A stretch of DNA of 64,000 nucleotides from Bosea sp. RAC05 (GCF_001713455.1 NZ_CP016464.1:3024001-3088000), one strand, 5' to 3'. Counted from the first letter of the stretch, positions 8,535 to 18,213 are shown. Numbers and translations: made by a program. The notes: generated by a model not told the origin, from the letters alone.

Positions 8535-9012
8535 CGTCGCCCGTTGGTTGAGAAACGTCACGGTGACAGGCGCTCTCGCCCTGTGCTGTTCCAGATCTCA
8601 AGGCGCTTGGCGGCGGAAAGGTGGTCCTGGTGCTGGGCCAAGGCAGATAAGCGTCATCGAGGATCCCGTGAGGCGGACCGACGACCCCATCGGCCGACTG
8701 CATGTTGTCTTGACGCAGGACCGTCCGTCAGTGGTGGAGCAGGCCAGGGCCTTGAGCTGCTGCGGTGCCTGTGCGCACGGCAGCAGGTCGATCTGGCTTT
8801 GCGGGTCGACGCCGATGAGCTTGCAGGTTTCGACAAGCGAAGCGATCACAGACCATGGCTCGCCGCCGCCATCAGCGTTGCGACTTCCACCGCGCCATTC
8901 GCGCCACTGTGGACCGGAAATCGTCGACATCCGCCACTGTTTGAAGCCTGCTGGCCTCGCACTTCGCTCGAACGTCCGCTTCATGGCAAAACCGCGACGT
9001 CCGGAAGGCGCG
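8535..9012. other. Gene-free stretch between convergent transcription units
   Basis: No convincing intact gene lies here. Open frames on both strands overlap one another and show no coherent family signature except for one short piece, an IS66 transposase remnant on the minus strand listed separately. The stretch looks like decayed mobile-element DNA at the junction of the catabolic operon and the mrp/two-component operon. No clear terminator was seen after the last kinase. Confidence 0.5.
8775..8870 (-). pseudogene. IS66-family transposase C-terminal remnant
   Basis: Minus-strand translation reads EPWSVIASLVETCKLIGVDP then QSQIDLLPCA. This closely resembles the conserved IS66 (TnpC) C-terminus, where a W-x-VIASLIETCKLNGVDP block is followed by about 15 residues and then SRIDELLPW. 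Those intervening residues are missing here, so even this fragment carries an internal deletion. No upstream transposase domains, tnpA, tnpB or terminal repeats are recognisable. Confidence 0.6.
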
Positions 9013-10317
9013 CTATCTGTCAGCGACCGCCGAGGAGCGCCGCTTCCAGAGCGTCGTCCGAGATACGCCAAGTAGCTTGGCGGCCTCTCCAACATTCCCG
9101 CCCGTCTGCACGAGGGCCTTCTCGATGACGGCGGCGTCTGCGGCAGCTCGCGCGCGCGAGAGGTCGGTTTTCGGCAGATCAGCGAGCCGTTGTTCGGGAA
9201 AGAGGTCGGCGGGGCCGATCAGGGGTCCATCAACCATGACGCCCGCGCGGGCAATCCGGTTCCGCAGTTCGCGCACATTGCCCGGCCAGTCATGGTTCAC
9301 CAAGGCGAGGCGCGCCTCCTCGGCGAATTGCTTCGCCTCCGCGCCTTGCTGCTTCGATTCGTCGAGAAAACGCCGGGCGAGCGGCAGGATCTCATTGACT
9401 CGTTCGCGCAGCGGCGGGATCGCGAAGGTCAGCACCGAGAGGCGGAAGAATAAGTCGTCGCGGAATCGCCCGTCCCGGCGCATCCGATTGAGGTCGGCAT
9501 TCGTGGCAGCGACGATCCGTCCCCGAAACTCGCCATCCCGCGTCGCGCCGACAGGACGGAACCGTCCGTCCTGAAGTACTCGCAGCAGCGCGGCCTGCAG
9601 CCGCAGGTCGAGCTCGCCGATCTCGTCAAGAAAGAGAGTGCCAGCTCCGACCTCCTCGAAATGTCCGACATGCGCCTCCACGGCTCCGGTGAAGGCTCCG
9701 CGCCGATGGCCGAAGAACTGGCTTTCGAGCAGATCCTTGGGGATCGCTCCGCAATTTACGGCGACGAACGGCTCGGCCGACCATGGCGAGGCCTCGTGGA
9801 GACGCCTGGCCGCCACCTCCTTGCCGACGCCGGTCTCACCCGTCATCAAAACCGGCAGCCTGGAGCCGGCCGCGCGCTCTAGCTGTTTACCGAGCACCGC
9901 CATTGCGCCCGATGGAACCTCTGTTACCTCGGCTTGCGGGCTCTCGGCGGATGAACGCAGCCTCGCGCGAATGCGCCCGACGAGATCGTCGACATCATAA
10001 GGCTTGGTCAGATAGTCGTCGGCACCAGCCTTCACGAGACGTACCGCCTGCTCGACCTCGCCATAGGCGGTCGCGAAGACGATTGGGGTGAGCCCGAGAA
10101 AGCTTTGTGCCCGGCGATAGAACTCCTCGCCCGACCCGTCAGGCAGGCGGATGTCGCACAGCACGAAGGCCGGGCTGCGTCGCCGCATCGCCGCGAGCGC
10201 CGAGCGCAAGTCCTGCGCCCAGATCGGCTCGAACCCTTCGAGCTTCAGGCGCTGCGTGATCGCGCCCCCCAAGACCTGATCGTCCTCGACGACGAGGATG
10301 ACGGGACCGCGGATCAT
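9013..10317 (-). CDS. Sigma-54-dependent response regulator (NtrC/DctD type)
   Basis: 434 residues with the three NtrC domains. The receiver domain occupies about 1-120, with the acidic pair EDD at 11-13 and phospho-acceptor Asp55 in CDIRLPD. The AAA+ domain has Walker A GETGVGKE at 160-167, the sigma-54 contact loop GAFTGA at 207-212 and Walker B LFLDEIGE. The C-terminal Fis-type helix-turn-helix is GNVGEAAKLLGVSRTTLWKR. The intact GAFTGA shows it should activate sigma-54 promoters. Its start overlaps the stop of the sensor kinase by 4 bases. The pair follows the mnh genes directly, so the antiporter operon is a likely target. Confidence 0.95.
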   Translation of the reverse strand: MIRGPVILVVEDDQVLGGAITQRLKLEGFEPIWAQDLRSALAAMRRRSPAFVLCDIRLPDGSGEEFYRRAQSFLGLTPIVFATAYGEVEQAVRLVKAGADDYLTKPYDVDDLVGRIRARLRSSAESPQAEVTEVPSGAMAVLGKQLERAAGSRLPVLMTGETGVGKEVAARRLHEASPWSAEPFVAVNCGAIPKDLLESQFFGHRRGAFTGAVEAHVGHFEEVGAGTLFLDEIGELDLRLQAALLRVLQDGRFRPVGATRDGEFRGRIVAATNADLNRMRRDGRFRDDLFFRLSVLTFAIPPLRERVNEILPLARRFLDESKQQGAEAKQFAEEARLALVNHDWPGNVRELRNRIARAGVMVDGPLIGPADLFPEQRLADLPKTDLSRARAAADAAVIEKALVQTGGNVGEAAKLLGVSRTTLWKRRSSAVADR

Positions 10318-11807
10318 GACTGCCGTTCCTCAGATCCCAGCGGCAGCGTCAGCGTGACCGTTGTGCCGGTCTGCGGCGAGGCGTCGATCCCGATCCGCCC
10401 GCTCAGCCGTTCAACGAGACGGATCACGATGCCAATCCCAAGACCGGGACCCTCGAGGCCATCTGGACCTTGCTCGTAGACGCGAGCGAGCGAGGGCGGG
10501 ATGCCTTCGCCGGTATCAGATACAGCGAGCAGCAGCGAGGCCTGTCCGATACGGGCCGAAAGGCCGACGCGGCCGCCCTGAGGCGTCGCTCGCATCGCGT
10601 TGAGCAGGAGATTCAGCAGCACCTGCCGGACCTCCAGCGCCGGAACGGGAAGGCTCTCCGGCAGGGCCACATCAAAAAGCAGCGTTACCTTCCGCGCCCG
10701 GCTGTCCGCCTCGACCAGCAGGCGAAGATCGTCAAAATCCCGGCGCGTCAGCGGACGCCAATCCGCCTGAGGACGGTAGCTCGCGAGCGTCGCGTCGACG
10801 ACCTGCCCCAGCGCATCGACCCCACGATCCAGGAAGCCGAGCGTCTCATCGCGCGTCGGCGCCTGGTCGCCGAAACGGCGAAGCGTCGATATTGCGGTGC
10901 GCATGCCCGCCAGCGGATTGCGGACCTCGTGCGCGATCACGGCCGCGAGCTGACCGAGATCGGCCTTACGCTGCTGTTCTGCCATATGCGCAAGCATGCT
11001 CTCCCGCTCGCGACTGGCGTGGACCATGGCATTGAAGGCGTGGAACATCATCCTCGACGAGTTCTCATCCGGCATAGAGGCAGCCTCGATCGGCTTGGGG
11101 GTGCCCAAGGCTGCCTGATAGAGGCGTTGCGCGATGATCGTCACTGGCTGCTGGATCCGGCGCATCATGAAGAAACCGGCGATCGCACAAAGCCCCGAAA
11201 AGACAAGGTCAGCAAAAAACAGGAGCCAGCGCAGCCATTCGCGGTCACCTTGGAACCCAGACGCGTCGAGATGGGCAGCCACCTTCCCGTAGGACCGGTC
11301 GCCGATCTGCAGGGATCGCCAGAACCAGACGCTTCCGTCGTCGCGCCGGAGAACCCCGGCCGGCTGTGCCGTGATCGCGCCCGGCAGCGGTTGCGGAGTG
11401 CCGGTCTCGTCTCGCGCCAGGGTGATAACGGTCTCGCGGGAATCGACGAAGCCGACCTGCCGCTCGATGATGCCCTCGTGGAACGAAAGAGCCCGGCGCA
11501 ATGCGTCCTCGATCGCCGCAGCGTCTCCAGTCCGTGCATAGGGAAGCACGGCGGCAGACAGGCCGTCCAGATAGACTTGCCCCAGCAGTTCGGTCTGCCG
11601 CTCGCTATGACGCGTCATCACAAACAGCGCGGCCTGGGTCGAGGCTACGGCCGCGAGAAAAATCATAGCTGCCGCGGCGAGCGGCAGCCGGATCGCGACC
11701 GGCAGCTCGGCGATCGAGAATTTCAGGGTTCGCTCCCGAACCGGGTGGGTTGAACGCGGACCCGAGGTCGTCTTAGCCGAAGATGACAATCGGGGAGGCG
11801 CGCTCAT
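10314..11807 (-). CDS. Membrane sensor histidine kinase
   Basis: 497 residues from the ATG at 11807. Transmembrane helices lie at about 38-66 and 192-215 and enclose a periplasmic sensor region of about 125 residues. A linker leads to the H box GQLAAVIAHEVRNPLAG, with phospho-acceptor His293. The N box is LLLNAMRATPQGG, G1 is SDTGEGIPPS and G2 is GLGIGIVIRL. The first 35 bases overlap the 3' end of the MnhG-fusion gene and the end overlaps the response regulator, so kinase and regulator are tied to the antiporter operon. The stimulus is unknown; ion or pH stress would fit the neighbours (inference). A longer frame to 11948 lies entirely inside mnhG. Confidence 0.93.
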   Translation of the reverse strand: MSAPPRLSSSAKTTSGPRSTHPVRERTLKFSIAELPVAIRLPLAAAAMIFLAAVASTQAALFVMTRHSERQTELLGQVYLDGLSAAVLPYARTGDAAAIEDALRRALSFHEGIIERQVGFVDSRETVITLARDETGTPQPLPGAITAQPAGVLRRDDGSVWFWRSLQIGDRSYGKVAAHLDASGFQGDREWLRWLLFFADLVFSGLCAIAGFFMMRRIQQPVTIIAQRLYQAALGTPKPIEAASMPDENSSRMMFHAFNAMVHASRERESMLAHMAEQQRKADLGQLAAVIAHEVRNPLAGMRTAISTLRRFGDQAPTRDETLGFLDRGVDALGQVVDATLASYRPQADWRPLTRRDFDDLRLLVEADSRARKVTLLFDVALPESLPVPALEVRQVLLNLLLNAMRATPQGGRVGLSARIGQASLLLAVSDTGEGIPPSLARVYEQGPDGLEGPGLGIGIVIRLVERLSGRIGIDASPQTGTTVTLTLPLGSEERQS

Positions 11808-12939
11808 CGGACTTTGCACGCCGCGACGAGTTGATCCAGCCGGGATGCCCCTGATTGCCATGTATGATGACATCGGCGGCGAGCGGTTGCTGTCGGCTTT
11901 CGATGCATGGCGGATCTCTTCTTTCGGCTGCGAACACTGGCAGTACAAAATCCGTTACGGCGGCTGTGTCGACGCCTTCCGCGGCGCGGATTGCCAGCCG
12001 AGCATCCGGCCACGGATCGGTGGCGAGAAACCAAGCGAGCGTCCGGTCGCTGTGGGGTGTGCCGTCATGCAGAAAGACGATGCGCTCGATCGAACTCGTC
12101 GATGCTCCGACCGCCGCCAGCGGAAAGATGCCGCGCATGACGAGATGGGCTAGCGGGTCCGTGACGCCATCGCCGGCGCCGTGGTCGAACCAATGATGAG
12201 CGTCGATCAGCACGAGGCCTCGCGGCGGCAAGTGTGAGCGCAGGAACCTCGCGGGATCGCCCTCGTCGAGCTTTATGTCATAGGGAATGCCGGTCTGCGT
12301 GACCGCCGCCTCGAACCGTTCGACGCTCGCGGCGAGCCTGTGCCTGGCCTGTTCGATGCGTTTCGTCCGCAGACGCGACGCATAGTGATTGCCGCCGAGC
12401 GGAACCGGGCCGACATGGGCCAACATTTTCGTATCGATGATGGCCATGGCCCTGATCTCGCCGTTATGAGCCTTCGCCAGATCGATCGCCCGTGCCACGA
12501 TTTCATCGCCGAGTGGGCTCGACGACAGCGCGACGACGACGCGAAACCGCTCTGGCTCGACTCCCGACCGTCCAGGAGCGGGCACGTGGCTCACCGAAGG
12601 TCGGTCGAAGGAGCCGCGCTTCAGCGCTCCAGCCAGCTCGTCGCCGCTCGTGCCGGTCCAGAGAGGCACGCCGCCGACATAGCCGGCACGCGCGAGCAAA
12701 TGGCCTGCGATCGGCGTGGTCACCAGCAGGAAGCCGACGCCCAGCACGACCTTTACCCAGACGTCGAGTGAAGGATAGGCGAAGGCGACGCCGATCAGGA
12801 CCAGGCCGCAGCCGGCCACGCCGGCCTCGGTCGCAGCATGCATGCGCATGAAAAAATCGGGTAGGCGCAGCACGCCCGCCGCCGCGATGAGGCAGATTGT
12901 GGCGCCGACGACGAGAAAAAGTGACGACAGCCAGAGCAT
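11773..12939 (-). CDS. mnhG: Mrp antiporter subunit G fused to a universal-stress-protein-like domain
   Basis: 388 residues. Residues 1-95 are a complete MnhG/MrpG subunit with three helices (VGATICLIAAAGVLRLPDFF, then MRMHAATEAGVAGCGLVLIG and LGVGFLLVTTPIAGHLLARA). Ordinary MnhG ends near residue 110-130. Here a cytosolic region of about 250 residues continues: FRVVVALSSSPLGDEIVARA, IRAMAIIDTKM, KLDEGDPARFL, then a second repeat-like half IERIVFLHDGTPHSDRTLAW. This resembles tandem UspA-type nucleotide-binding folds. The fusion is in one uninterrupted frame with normal base composition. It may let the antiporter sense nucleotides or stress (inference). It follows mnhF by 2 bases and overlaps the sensor kinase start. 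Confidence 0.85.
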   Translation of the reverse strand: MLWLSSLFLVVGATICLIAAAGVLRLPDFFMRMHAATEAGVAGCGLVLIGVAFAYPSLDVWVKVVLGVGFLLVTTPIAGHLLARAGYVGGVPLWTGTSGDELAGALKRGSFDRPSVSHVPAPGRSGVEPERFRVVVALSSSPLGDEIVARAIDLAKAHNGEIRAMAIIDTKMLAHVGPVPLGGNHYASRLRTKRIEQARHRLAASVERFEAAVTQTGIPYDIKLDEGDPARFLRSHLPPRGLVLIDAHHWFDHGAGDGVTDPLAHLVMRGIFPLAAVGASTSSIERIVFLHDGTPHSDRTLAWFLATDPWPDARLAIRAAEGVDTAAVTDFVLPVFAAERRDPPCIESRQQPLAADVIIHGNQGHPGWINSSRRAKSDERASPIVIFG

Positions 12940-12941
12940 CG

Positions 12942-13235
12942 TTAGCGCTCCTCTTCGTTGATCGATCCGCGTTCGATGAAACCGGCGAAGGCCACCGTCG
13001 TCAGAAAGCCGACCAGTGCCACGCCCAGAGCGATGTCGAGAAAGGCGGCGGACCCCGACGCCACGACGGCGATCCCCGTGGCCGCGACACCAAGCAGACT
13101 CAGCATGTCGAGGGCGACCACGCGGTCCGGCCCTCCCGGGCCTCGCACGATGCGCACCCCGGCGCAGACCAGCGCAGCCAGCACGAGCAGCGCCGCAAGC
13201 ACGACCGCGACCTGGTGGATGGATTCGGCGCTCAT
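12942..13235 (-). CDS. mnhF: Mrp-type cation/proton antiporter subunit F
   Basis: 97 residues, the usual size. Three predicted helices contain the family motif RIVRGPGGPDRVVALDMLSL, followed by GIAVVASGSAAFLDIALGVA and FLTTVAFAGFIERG. The start at 13235 overlaps the end of mnhE. A longer open frame upstream lies inside mnhE and mnhD. It is a small accessory membrane subunit of the hetero-oligomeric Na+(K+)/H+ antiporter complex and is required for assembly of its partner subunits. Confidence 0.93.
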   Translation of the reverse strand: MSAESIHQVAVVLAALLVLAALVCAGVRIVRGPGGPDRVVALDMLSLLGVAATGIAVVASGSAAFLDIALGVALVGFLTTVAFAGFIERGSINEEER

Positions 13236-13564
13236 GGCAGAACCTCCTTCACTCTGCGCTCGAAGCCATCCTTGATTTGCCGGACGCTGAGGTCCGATAC
13301 GTTCATCACATGGACGTAGAGGGTCGCGCGGTCCTCGCTGACGTGCAGACTCACCGTGCCCGGCGTCAGCGTGATCATGTTGGCGAGCAGGGTGATGCCG
13401 GCGTCGCTTTTGACATCGAGCGGGACGGCGAGGATGGCTGATCGACTGGCTCGCTGCGGGTCTAGGACGGTGAGCGTCACCTCCTTCACCGAGAGCGCCA
13501 GTTCCTTCAGGAAGAGGCCAGCCAGCCGCCCCCAGGCGAGCGCGGCGTTCGCGAAAGCCTTCAT
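13232..13564 (-). CDS. mnhE: Mrp-type antiporter subunit E
   Basis: 110 residues, shorter than the roughly 160 of many MnhE proteins because the two N-terminal helices are reduced. The conserved C-terminal part is present: VPLDVKSDAGITLLANMITL, TPGTVSLHVSEDRATLYVHV. Start and stop overlap mnhD and mnhF by 4 bases each, showing translational coupling. MnhE is the subunit in the Mrp complex that contributes to the interface between the A and D arms. Confidence 0.9.
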   Translation of the reverse strand: MKAFANAALAWGRLAGLFLKELALSVKEVTLTVLDPQRASRSAILAVPLDVKSDAGITLLANMITLTPGTVSLHVSEDRATLYVHVMNVSDLSVRQIKDGFERRVKEVLP

Positions 13565-15099
13565 GGCCGGGCCTCCGCCGTGCGCTGCGCGCCAGGCCCG
13601 AGCACCGCCTCGATGTAGGAACTCTTGTCGAGTAGCTGCTCGCCCGCACGGAGCGAGAAGGCGACGAAGGGTTCGGCCATCAGACCGATCGTCAGGGTGA
13701 TTGTGGCGAGCAGAACGATGGGCGTCAGCATCGTGCGGCGCGTGCCGGCATCGGTGAGCCAGCGCTGCATCGCGGCGGTGCTCTCGGCCGGAGCGGCTTT
13801 CCAGAAGGCTTCGTTCCAGATCTTCAGCATCGAATAGAGTGTCAGCACGCCGACCGCGAGCGCAGTCGCCGCCAACAGAGCATGGCCGGCGTCGATGCTC
13901 GCCTTCACCACCACGAATTTCGACCAGAAGCCGGAGAGCGGAGGCAGTCCCGCCAGCGAGAGCGCCGGTATCAGGAACAAGACGCCAAGCCAGGGCAGCG
14001 TGCTGTAAAGCCCCCCGACCCGCTTAAGCTCGAAGGAGCCGCCGGCGCGGTTGATGACGCCCGCCAGTAGGAACAGGTTCGCCTTCACCACGATGTGGTG
14101 GATGATGTAGAGGATCGCGCCGCCGATCGCGAGCGGAGTGGCGACGGCAATGCCGAGCAGCATGTAGCCGATCTGGCTGATGATATGGAACGACAGGATC
14201 TTTCGCACGTCGAAATGCGCCGCCGCTCCCAGGACGCCGCTGACCATCGTCAACACGGCGATGATGCCGATGATCGGCGCCGTGAAGCCCTGCGAGAGAT
14301 CGAAGAGGAGCGTGAAGCTCCGGATGATGGCGTAGACGCCGACCTTGGTCAGCAGCGCGGCGAAGATCGCCACAATCGGCGCCGAGGCGGTGTGATAAGA
14401 GGCAGGCAGCCAGAAGAACAGCGGGAACACCGCCGCCTTCGAACCGAAAGCAACGAGGAATAGCACCGCGATGGTGGTGACCAGCCCTTGGTTCTCCACA
14501 TTGGGCAACAGTCGCGCGATGTCGGCCATATTGAGGCTGCCAGTCAGCCCGTAGAGGAAGGCTACGCAGATCAGGAAGAGCGTTGTCGCGACGAGGTTGA
14601 GGGTGACGTATTTGACCCCCGCGTCGAGCTGCTCGCGCGTGCCGCCGAGCGCCAGCAGGCCGAACGACGAGATCAGCATGACCTCGAACCAGACATAGAG
14701 GTTGAAGATGTCGCCGGTCAGGAAAGCGCCGGTAACTCCCAGCAGCAGGCCCTGATAAAGCGGATGGTAGAGTGCGGCCTCGCGCGAGTCGGCGTCATCG
14801 ACCAGACCATAGATGCCGACAGCGACCGCCATCAGCCCGGTGATGACCACCATGGCGGCGGATAGCATGTCACCAACGAAACTGATGCCGAACGGCGCTG
14901 CCCAGCCTCCGAACTGCTTCGCCAGCACGGTGCCGTCCCCAGTCGCCGCGAGCAGTGCGACGGACGACAGCAGGAGCCCGGCGCTCGCGGCGAGGCTGAC
15001 GATTCGCTGAGCGCGCGGCCTCCGCCACAAGATGCAGCAGAGCGCGACGCCCAAAAGGGGCCAGAGGATCGGCATCGATAGAAGGAGATGGGTGCTCAT
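13561..15099 (-). CDS. mnhD: Mrp-type antiporter subunit D
   Basis: 512 residues, a NuoL/M/N-like proton-channel protein with about 14 helices. Conserved stretches include YHPLYQGLLLGVTGAFLTGD, IFNLYVWFEVMLISSFGLLA (the functional Glu on helix 5), FGSKAAVFPLFFWLPASYHT and LAGLPPLSGFWSKFVVVKAS. It is one of the two large transporting subunits of the Mrp antiporter, homologous to respiratory complex I antiporter-like subunits. Coupled by 4-base overlaps to mnhC and mnhE. Confidence 0.95.
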   Translation of the reverse strand: MSTHLLLSMPILWPLLGVALCCILWRRPRAQRIVSLAASAGLLLSSVALLAATGDGTVLAKQFGGWAAPFGISFVGDMLSAAMVVITGLMAVAVGIYGLVDDADSREAALYHPLYQGLLLGVTGAFLTGDIFNLYVWFEVMLISSFGLLALGGTREQLDAGVKYVTLNLVATTLFLICVAFLYGLTGSLNMADIARLLPNVENQGLVTTIAVLFLVAFGSKAAVFPLFFWLPASYHTASAPIVAIFAALLTKVGVYAIIRSFTLLFDLSQGFTAPIIGIIAVLTMVSGVLGAAAHFDVRKILSFHIISQIGYMLLGIAVATPLAIGGAILYIIHHIVVKANLFLLAGVINRAGGSFELKRVGGLYSTLPWLGVLFLIPALSLAGLPPLSGFWSKFVVVKASIDAGHALLAATALAVGVLTLYSMLKIWNEAFWKAAPAESTAAMQRWLTDAGTRRTMLTPIVLLATITLTIGLMAEPFVAFSLRAGEQLLDKSSYIEAVLGPGAQRTAEARP

Positions 15100-15515
15100 C
15101 GGGCCGGCTCCGTGGCGCGATGAGCGGGGGACGGGCGCTCCGCGGGTAATGGCGGTAGCCCTGTGGGCGCCTTTGGTTCCGCGTCTCTTAGTTCCTCGGT
15201 GTCGAGCGTGTGGAAGCGGCGATGTGCGCTCTCAAACAGGATCACCGTGAAGGCTATCAACGCAAAGGAGATCACGATTGCGGTCAGGATCAGCGCCTGC
15301 GGCAGTGGATTGGCGCCGCCCACGAGAGCCTCGGCGCCTCCCGGAACCAACGGGGGGGTGCGCGACCCCATTCGGCCGGCCAGGAAGATTGAGAGATTGG
15401 CCGCATTGCCGAGCACGAGCAGGCCGAGCACGATCCGCAGCACGTTTCGCGACATGACGAGATAGGCCGAGGCTGCGACGAGGACGCCAAACGCCAGCGC
15501 GAAAACGGGCTCCAT
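15096..15515 (-). CDS. mnhC: Mrp-type antiporter subunit C
   Basis: 139 residues, NuoK-like with three helices: FALAFGVLVAASAYLVMSRN, VLRIVLGLLVLGNAANLSIF and PLPQALILTAIVISFALIAF. The last one carries the DPLPQALVLTAIVI-type family motif. The C-terminal tail of about 40 residues is Pro-rich and hydrophilic. The start at 15515 is the ATG two bases after the mnhB stop; the longer frame to 15632 lies within mnhB. Its end overlaps mnhD. Confidence 0.93.
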   Translation of the reverse strand: MEPVFALAFGVLVAASAYLVMSRNVLRIVLGLLVLGNAANLSIFLAGRMGSRTPPLVPGGAEALVGGANPLPQALILTAIVISFALIAFTVILFESAHRRFHTLDTEELRDAEPKAPTGLPPLPAERPSPAHRATEPAR

Positions 15516-15517
15516 GG

Positions 15518-15916
15518 TCACTCCTCCAAGTAATTGGCGAGAAAGGTCAGGACCGCGCCGATGACGCACAGATAGACCCCCACGTCGAAGACGAGCGTCG
15601 TGCCAAGCGGTAGGCCACCCGGGAATGCCCATTGATGCTGCAGAAACGGCTCGGCGAGGACGAGGCCCGGCAGCCCCGACAGCAAAGCGAGTGTCAGCCC
15701 TATGCCGATCAGGGCCTTCGGCGAGATCCTGAGCAGGCTCACCAGGGCGTCGCGGCCGCGTGGCAGGCTGTGAACAGCGATTCCGGCAGCCGCAATCAGC
15801 CCGCCGATGAAGCCGCCACCGGGCTCGTTGTGGCCACGCAGCAGCACATAGACCGAGAACAGCAGGGCGACCGGCAGGACAATGCGGCTGCTTGTGAGCA
15901 GGATCAGCGAATTCAT
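15518..15916 (-). CDS. mnhB: Mrp-type antiporter subunit B (MnhB domain)
   Basis: 132 residues with four helices. The family mark is [20 protein letters not shown] near the N-terminus, and the C-terminal [20 protein letters not shown] is typical. MnhB is a separate gene here, as in seven-gene mrp operons, rather than fused to subunit A as in the six-gene pha type of some rhizobia. The start overlaps the mnhA stop by 4 bases. Confidence 0.93.
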   Translation of the reverse strand: MNSLILLTSSRIVLPVALLFSVYVLLRGHNEPGGGFIGGLIAAAGIAVHSLPRGRDALVSLLRISPKALIGIGLTLALLSGLPGLVLAEPFLQHQWAFPGGLPLGTTLVFDVGVYLCVIGAVLTFLANYLEE

Positions 15917-18213
15917 TGGGCGTCTCCGGAGGTGGCGCGCCTCAGACCGGCGATGACGGCCGCGGCCGCGATGGCCGCCAGCCCGAGCACGGCGATCTCA
16001 CCGAGCGTATCCAGAGCACGGAAGTCGACGATGATGACATTGACGAGGTTGCGGCCATGAGCTTGTGGCACGCTCTCCGCCCGGAAGAAGTCTGACAGGC
16101 GCGCGTCGAACGGCTGCGCTAGCACCGACAGCATGACTAACGTCGCCGTAAGCCCCGCTGCTAGCGCGATCGCGCCGTCGCGCAGCTTCTCGTCGCGCCG
16201 CCGATAGTCGCTGTCGCGGAATGGCAGGCGTCCGACGATCGCCAGCAGGATCACGATCGCTAACGCCTCGACCGAGAACTGGGTGAAGGCGAGGTCCGGC
16301 GCTCCCTGGAACAAAAACAGCAGCGCAACTGCGAAGCCGACGAGACCGGCCGCGGTGATGCCCGCGACGAAATTGCGCGCCCGAAGCAAGGCGAAGGTTG
16401 CCGCTACGAGAAGCACCGCTATGACGAGTTCGGGCTGCCAAATTCCAGCAAAGCTCGGCAATGCGAAGCCGCCTTGCGTGATCAGAGTGGCAAAGCCGGC
16501 AAACGCGGCCACCGCGACGGTGTAGCCGGTGTAGCTGCGAAGGCTACCGGACTGGATGGCGCTCGTCTGCCAACGCGCCACGTTCTGCAGGCCTTCCATG
16601 GCCTGGTCGTAGACGCGATCTGGGCCCCACAAAGCGATCTTTTCGATGCCGCTCAAACGCGTCCGGATGCGCGTCCAGCTCCCGAAAGCCGCGATGCCGA
16701 GCGCGAGCGTCAGGAGACTGAGCATCAGCATCGGCGTAAATCCGTGCCAGAGGGCGAGCTCGTAGTCGATCGGATGTCCCGCGACCGCGGCAGCAGCCGG
16801 CAAGATCAGGGCGTCGCTGACGAGCCAGGGCGCGAGCCCGAAGACCAGGCCGAGCGAGGCGAGTACTGATGGGCCCGCCAGCATGGCGATGCCGGGGTCA
16901 TGCGGCTCTGTCGGCGTGGCCCTTCTGCTGCCGGCGAAACAGCGCCAAGAAACGATGCAGGCGATCACCACCATCACCGCGTTGGCGACGAGCGCGACAG
17001 AGACCACCAGCCAAGAGGCGGAGGCGGCAAGGCCCGTTTCGTAGACCAGTTCCTTGGCGGCGAAACCGATGAAGGGCGGCAGGCCGGCCATGGAGAGGCT
17101 GCCGGCGCAAGCTACGAGCGCTGTCAGCGGCATCGCATGGCGCAGGCCGCCCAGCGCAGACGAATCCCGCGTGCCGGTCTGGTGGTCGACGATGCCCGCG
17201 ACGAGGAAGAGGCAGGCCTTGTAGAGCGCGTGGACAACCAGGAAGGTTACGACCGCTATGGCCGAGAGATCGCCCGGGATGCCGATCATCAGCACCAGCG
17301 TTCCCAGCGAGATGATCGTCGAATAGGCCAGTACGCGCTTGAGATCGGTCTCGCGAAGCGCAAGCACCGCGCCGACGAGCATGGTCAGGCCGCCGAATCC
17401 GGTTAGCAGCAGCACCCAGGTCTGGTGCCCCTCAAAGACCGGGCTCAGCCGCGCCAGCAGATAGATTCCGAGCTTGACCATGGTAGCGGAATGCAGGAAC
17501 GCCGACACGGGGGTCGGCGCGACCATGGCGTTGGCAAGCCAGGGGTGCAGCGGCGCCTGCGCCGACTTGGCGAAGGCGCCGGCCGCCAGCAGGCAAATGA
17601 TTGTCGGCGCCAAGGGGTGCTGGGCAATCTCGGCCTTGCGCGCAATCAGGCCGGAGATGGAATAGCTTCCGGTGATCTGGCCGAGCAGGATCGCACCCGC
17701 AAGCATGGCGAGCCCGCCGCCCACCGTAACGAGCAACCCCTGCTGCGCCGAACGGCGCGAGGCCGCCTTCTCCGGCGAGAAACCGATCAGCAGGAAGGAG
17801 GTCAGGCTGGTCAATTCCCAGAAGACGACGAGCAGCAGCAAGTCGTCCGCTAGAACGGCGCCGAGCATCGCAGCCATGAACAGTGTCAGAACGGCATAGA
17901 AGCGCGGCAGGCGCGGGTAGGTCTTCAGGTAGAGCGAGGCGTAAAGGAAAACGGCCGTCCCGACGCCGGTAATCAGCAACGCGAAGACGAGCGAGAGCCC
18001 ATCGAGCCGGAAGGCTGCGGTAATGCCCAGCGACGGAATCCAGTCGCGAGTGGCCGAAACGGCCTGTTCTGCCCCGACCAGCGGCACAAGGTTCAGAAAG
18101 CAAATGGCCAGCAAAAGAGGCACGCAGGCGACGAACGCCGACGAGCGGCCGCCGAGCCAAGCTGCGAGCGGCGCCGAGGCGAAAGCGATGAAGACGACGA
18201 GTGCGAGATCCAT
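15913..18213 (-). CDS. mnhA: Mrp-type antiporter subunit A
   Basis: 766 residues, first gene of the operon. The N-terminal two thirds are NuoL-like ([40 protein letters not shown], then [19 protein letters not shown]). The last 200 residues contain the MbhD/MbhE-like part with [20 protein letters not shown] and [20 protein letters not shown]. It forms the larger ion-translocating arm of the complex. A moderate AGGA lies just before the ATG. A possible sigma-54-like element sits 32-46 bases upstream of the start codon, which would make sense because the same operon ends in a sigma-54 activator. Confidence 0.95.
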   Translation of the reverse strand: MDLALVVFIAFASAPLAAWLGGRSSAFVACVPLLLAICFLNLVPLVGAEQAVSATRDWIPSLGITAAFRLDGLSLVFALLITGVGTAVFLYASLYLKTYPRLPRFYAVLTLFMAAMLGAVLADDLLLLVVFWELTSLTSFLLIGFSPEKAASRRSAQQGLLVTVGGGLAMLAGAILLGQITGSYSISGLIARKAEIAQHPLAPTIICLLAAGAFAKSAQAPLHPWLANAMVAPTPVSAFLHSATMVKLGIYLLARLSPVFEGHQTWVLLLTGFGGLTMLVGAVLALRETDLKRVLAYSTIISLGTLVLMIGIPGDLSAIAVVTFLVVHALYKACLFLVAGIVDHQTGTRDSSALGGLRHAMPLTALVACAGSLSMAGLPPFIGFAAKELVYETGLAASASWLVVSVALVANAVMVVIACIVSWRCFAGSRRATPTEPHDPGIAMLAGPSVLASLGLVFGLAPWLVSDALILPAAAAVAGHPIDYELALWHGFTPMLMLSLLTLALGIAAFGSWTRIRTRLSGIEKIALWGPDRVYDQAMEGLQNVARWQTSAIQSGSLRSYTGYTVAVAAFAGFATLITQGGFALPSFAGIWQPELVIAVLLVAATFALLRARNFVAGITAAGLVGFAVALLFLFQGAPDLAFTQFSVEALAIVILLAIVGRLPFRDSDYRRRDEKLRDGAIALAAGLTATLVMLSVLAQPFDARLSDFFRAESVPQAHGRNLVNVIIVDFRALDTLGEIAVLGLAAIAAAAVIAGLRRATSGDAQ

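Noticed and set aside
8544..9128. Overlapping plus-strand frames after the kinase gene
   Set aside because: No recognisable protein pattern, and the only readable signal in the region is an IS66 fragment on the other strand.
12942..13649. Upstream extension of mnhF to 235 codons
   Set aside because: The extra N-terminal part overlaps mnhE and mnhD in another frame and shows no membrane-protein character; the 97-residue form is the family size.
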